DNA from: Tropicimonas sp. IMCC34011
GTDB taxonomy: Bacteria > Pseudomonadota > Alphaproteobacteria > Rhodobacterales > Rhodobacteraceae
Reading direction: 5' to 3'
Assembly (NCBI RefSeq): GCF_003390865.1
Contig: NZ_QMEJ01000004.1
Location: 434,001-498,000, forward strand
DNA length: 64,000 bases
Shown: one piece after another, positions 62,663-64,000 of the stretch
Layout: each line of letters starts with the position of its first letter
Position numbering within the stretch: position 1 is the first letter of the stretch
Program-made: the position numbers and the translations under genes
The notes under the pieces: model-generated
The model's input: the letters and a program-made list of their open reading frames with translations, nothing else
Database searches by the model: none
Told to the model about the DNA's origin: nothing

Positions 62663-63279
62663 GATCGCTCGCCCTCTGCCTCGCCCTGACCCTGCTGACC
62701 GGCTGCGACCGCGTCCGCGAAGCGATCCCTCTTTTCGGCGGCGCTGCGCCCGAACCCCTGCCGCCGATCACGGCGGCGGAACTCGCCGCGCTCCCCGGCC
62801 CGCTGATCCGGGTGGACCTGCCGGTCACCGGCGCGTCGGCCCGGCTCGGCCTTGCCGCGACGAACGGGCCGCACCGTACCTATATCAGCCCCGACCAGAT
62901 CGGCCTTGTCCTCCGTGAGGGCACGCTCGTCGCCACGCGCGGCTTTTCCTACGACCTGATGTTCGCCGATAACGAGGAGACGCGCGTCGCCCTGCGCAAT
63001 GGTGGCGGCTCCGCACTGGTCCGCGTCCACCGCACGCTGGACGGGGAGCGCCACGAGGTCATCTCGTCATTCGTCTGCGACCTTCGTCCCGCGGGGACGG
63101 ACACGCTGGCCATCGCCGGCCAGTCCGTCCGCACGCAACTTTTACGCGAATCATGCACCGGACCGGAGGCGAATTTCGTCAACACGTACTGGATCGCCCC
63201 CGGCGGAACGCTCCGCAAGAGCATCGAATGGGTCGGACCGGAGACTGGATATGCGGAAATAACGCATCTGAGACCCTGA
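62659..63279 (+). CDS. yjbF: YjbF/GfcB family lipoprotein
   Basis: A 206-residue lipoprotein: lipobox LTGC with the acylated Cys16, then a YjbF-like domain (TRGFSYDLMFADNEE, FVCDLRPAGTDTLAI, NTYWIAPGGTLRKSIEWVGPETGYAEI). The WIAP-to-GYAEI stretch is strongly conserved in the GfcB/YjbF family. It is coupled to yjbH by an ATGA overlap. Together with yjbH and yjbE it forms the Yjb exopolysaccharide set. Confidence 0.92.
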   Translation: MRSLALCLALTLLTGCDRVREAIPLFGGAAPEPLPPITAAELAALPGPLIRVDLPVTGASARLGLAATNGPHRTYISPDQIGLVLREGTLVATRGFSYDLMFADNEETRVALRNGGGSALVRVHRTLDGERHEVISSFVCDLRPAGTDTLAIAGQSVRTQLLRESCTGPEANFVNTYWIAPGGTLRKSIEWVGPETGYAEITHLRP

Positions 63280-63402
63280 CAAGGCGCGGAATTCCGCGAG
63301 AGCCCCGTTTCTTCGTGGTGTATTCCCTGCGGAACTGATACCTTTGGTTGTAATTGGATCACCATGGGGCAATAGCGCCCCACCTTCCAGAATGGAGGCA
63401 CC

Positions 63403-63678
63403 ATGAAGAGAATTGCCCTTCTCGCGAGCGTCGCCGCCCTTGCGTTTTCGAACGCCGCCAGCGCTCAACAAGTGCAGGCGCAAGGCACCGCGCCCCTTCC
63501 CGCCGGAGCGGGTGCTGGCGCAGGCGCTGCTGCCGGGGCCGGCGCTCTCGGCACCGGTGCGATCATCGGGATCGGCGTCGCCTCACTCGTCGCCGTGACC
63601 GTCGCCGCCAACGCCCTGAGCGAAGACGATGACGACAACGATGGCGAGTCGGATATCCCCTCCGGCACGGTCGACTAA
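63403..63678 (+). CDS. YjbE/GfcA-like small exported protein
   Basis: A 91-residue protein with a clear signal peptide (cleavage near ASAQQ), a glycine-alanine-rich hydrophobic middle (GAGAGAGAAAGAGALG, then IIGIGVASLVAVTVAANAL) and an acidic tail (EDDDDNDGESD). Size, composition and position after yjbF match YjbE/GfcA proteins, which accompany exopolysaccharide loci with unknown exact role. It has a GGAGG site and is separated from yjbF by 123 bases, so it may have its own promoter; the small hydrophobic protein could be needed in large amounts. Confidence 0.75.
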   Translation: MKRIALLASVAALAFSNAASAQQVQAQGTAPLPAGAGAGAGAAAGAGALGTGAIIGIGVASLVAVTVAANALSEDDDDNDGESDIPSGTVD

Positions 63679-63744
63679 GTCGCACGTGCCCTCCGGAATG
63701 CTCCGTTTGCGAGCGGCCCGCAGGGGATAGCCTGAAATGATCTG

Positions 63745-63780
63745 AAACCGGGCCCGCGCCGATCCGCGCGGGCCCGGTTT
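63745..63780 (+). terminator. Intrinsic terminator between yjbE and manC
   Basis: A perfect 15-bp stem (63745-63759 with 63766-63780) with a six-base loop; the right arm ends in TTT and the left begins AAA. It lies 66 bases after the small gene stop and should separate it from manC. The short T run makes it moderately strong, and it could act in both directions. Confidence 0.7.
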
Positions 63781-63798
63781 CGTGACCGGAGCTGCGGG

Positions 63799-64000
63799 AT
63801 GAAAGACATGACGACCATCGTTCCTGTGATTCTCTGCGGTGGATCCGGAACGCGGCTGTGGCCTCTTTCCCGCAAGTCCTACCCGAAGCAGTTCGCGAAG
63901 CTGACCGGGGAGGACACCCTCTTCCAGCAGTCGGCGAAGCGTTTGACCGGGCCGTCCTATGCGCCGCCCGTTGTCGTTACAGCGTCCGATTTCCGATTCA
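63799..64000 (+). CDS. manC: Mannose-1-phosphate guanylyltransferase, N-terminal part (continues beyond window)
   Basis: The first 67 residues of a GDP-mannose pyrophosphorylase of the ManC/CpsB type. TIVPVILCGGSGTRLWPLSR then KSYPKQFAKL is the nucleotide-binding signature, and VVVTASDFRF begins the next conserved block. ATG 63799 has a GGAG site seven bases upstream; ATG 63808 is an alternative. GDP-mannose would supply the exopolysaccharide made by the neighbouring genes. Whether the full protein also has a mannose-6-phosphate isomerase domain cannot be seen. Confidence 0.9.
   Translation, partial: MKDMTTIVPVILCGGSGTRLWPLSRKSYPKQFAKLTGEDTLFQQSAKRLTGPSYAPPVVVTASDFRF

Noticed and set aside
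63325-63365. A possible extracytoplasmic sigma-factor promoter (GGAAC followed about 17 bases later by a GTAA/GTT-like element) upstream of the YjbE-like gene
   Set aside because: The -35-like part is fair but the -10 part matches no consensus I can defend for this group, so I did not list it as a feature.
1-64000. CRISPR arrays, rRNA and complete tRNA genes, toxin-antitoxin pairs, restriction systems
   Set aside because: I looked for regular short repeats with spacers, tRNA-type arms and typical defence genes on both strands and found none I can support.

Overview
The window is GC-rich (about 65 percent by eye), densely coded and reads as a marine-type alphaproteobacterium of the Rhodobacteraceae (Roseobacter group). 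Grounds: the proteobacterial type of glutamate-cysteine ligase, GlcDEF and GlcG, a gltB/gltD locus with intervening genes, the rimP-nusA-rnpM/L7Ae-infB operon, long-form HPF, the lptC-lptA-lptB-hpf-ptsN order without rpoN, and several Roseobacter-style capsule and exopolysaccharide proteins. This is a placement from gene content, not from a search.

Layout. 1-752 (+): 3' end of glutamate-cysteine ligase. 810-6162 (-): glycolate block glcG-glcD-glcE-glcF plus a beta-hydroxyacid dehydrogenase. 6413-13330 (-): glutamate synthase locus gltD, a secreted protein, a 49-residue ORF, gltB. 13548-17967: uppP (+), ubiG (-), prolyl aminopeptidase and gamma-glutamyltransferase (+). 18034-23693 (+): promoter, leader terminator, rimP, nusA, rnpM-L7Ae fusion, infB, terminator. 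23872-26715 (-): a 46-residue protein, mutT, argJ, parvulin PPIase. 26885-29638 (+): secA. 29723-33850: a low-GC accessory island bracketed by near-identical 19-bp direct repeats, holding a dead IS5-type element, decayed phage-like genes and an intact OafA-type acyltransferase. 34050-39000: exported protein (+), radC, dnaJ, dnaK (-). 39166-41203: alkB (+), SH3 protein and KpsM-type permease (-). 41356-51631 (+): ten-kilobase surface polysaccharide run: cysQ, kdsB, GT2, galU, galE, GT4, GT2-like, GT14/DUF5927-like, sulfotransferase. 51634-56333 (-): ribonuclease D, kdsD, lptC, lptA, lptB, hpf, ptsN. 56417-64000: exopolysaccharide locus: sugar transferase (-), Wzc-type autokinase (+), phosphatase (-), yjbH, yjbF, yjbE, and the start of manC (+).

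How the genes work together. The right half is largely envelope biogenesis: Kdo supply (kdsD, kdsB), LPS transport (lptC/A/B), UDP-glucose and UDP-galactose supply (galU, galE), glycosyltransferases, a sulfotransferase paired with the PAP phosphatase CysQ, an ABC-2 export permease, and a Wzc/Yjb exopolysaccharide system with a lipid-linked sugar transferase and ManC. The left half is housekeeping: ammonia assimilation, glycolate oxidation, glutathione metabolism, arginine synthesis, translation and transcription factors, secretion and folding. The island after secA is the only clearly foreign DNA. The most interesting regulatory signal is a near-perfect intrinsic terminator between a good promoter and rimP, which would put nusA expression under attenuation by a process NusA itself influences.
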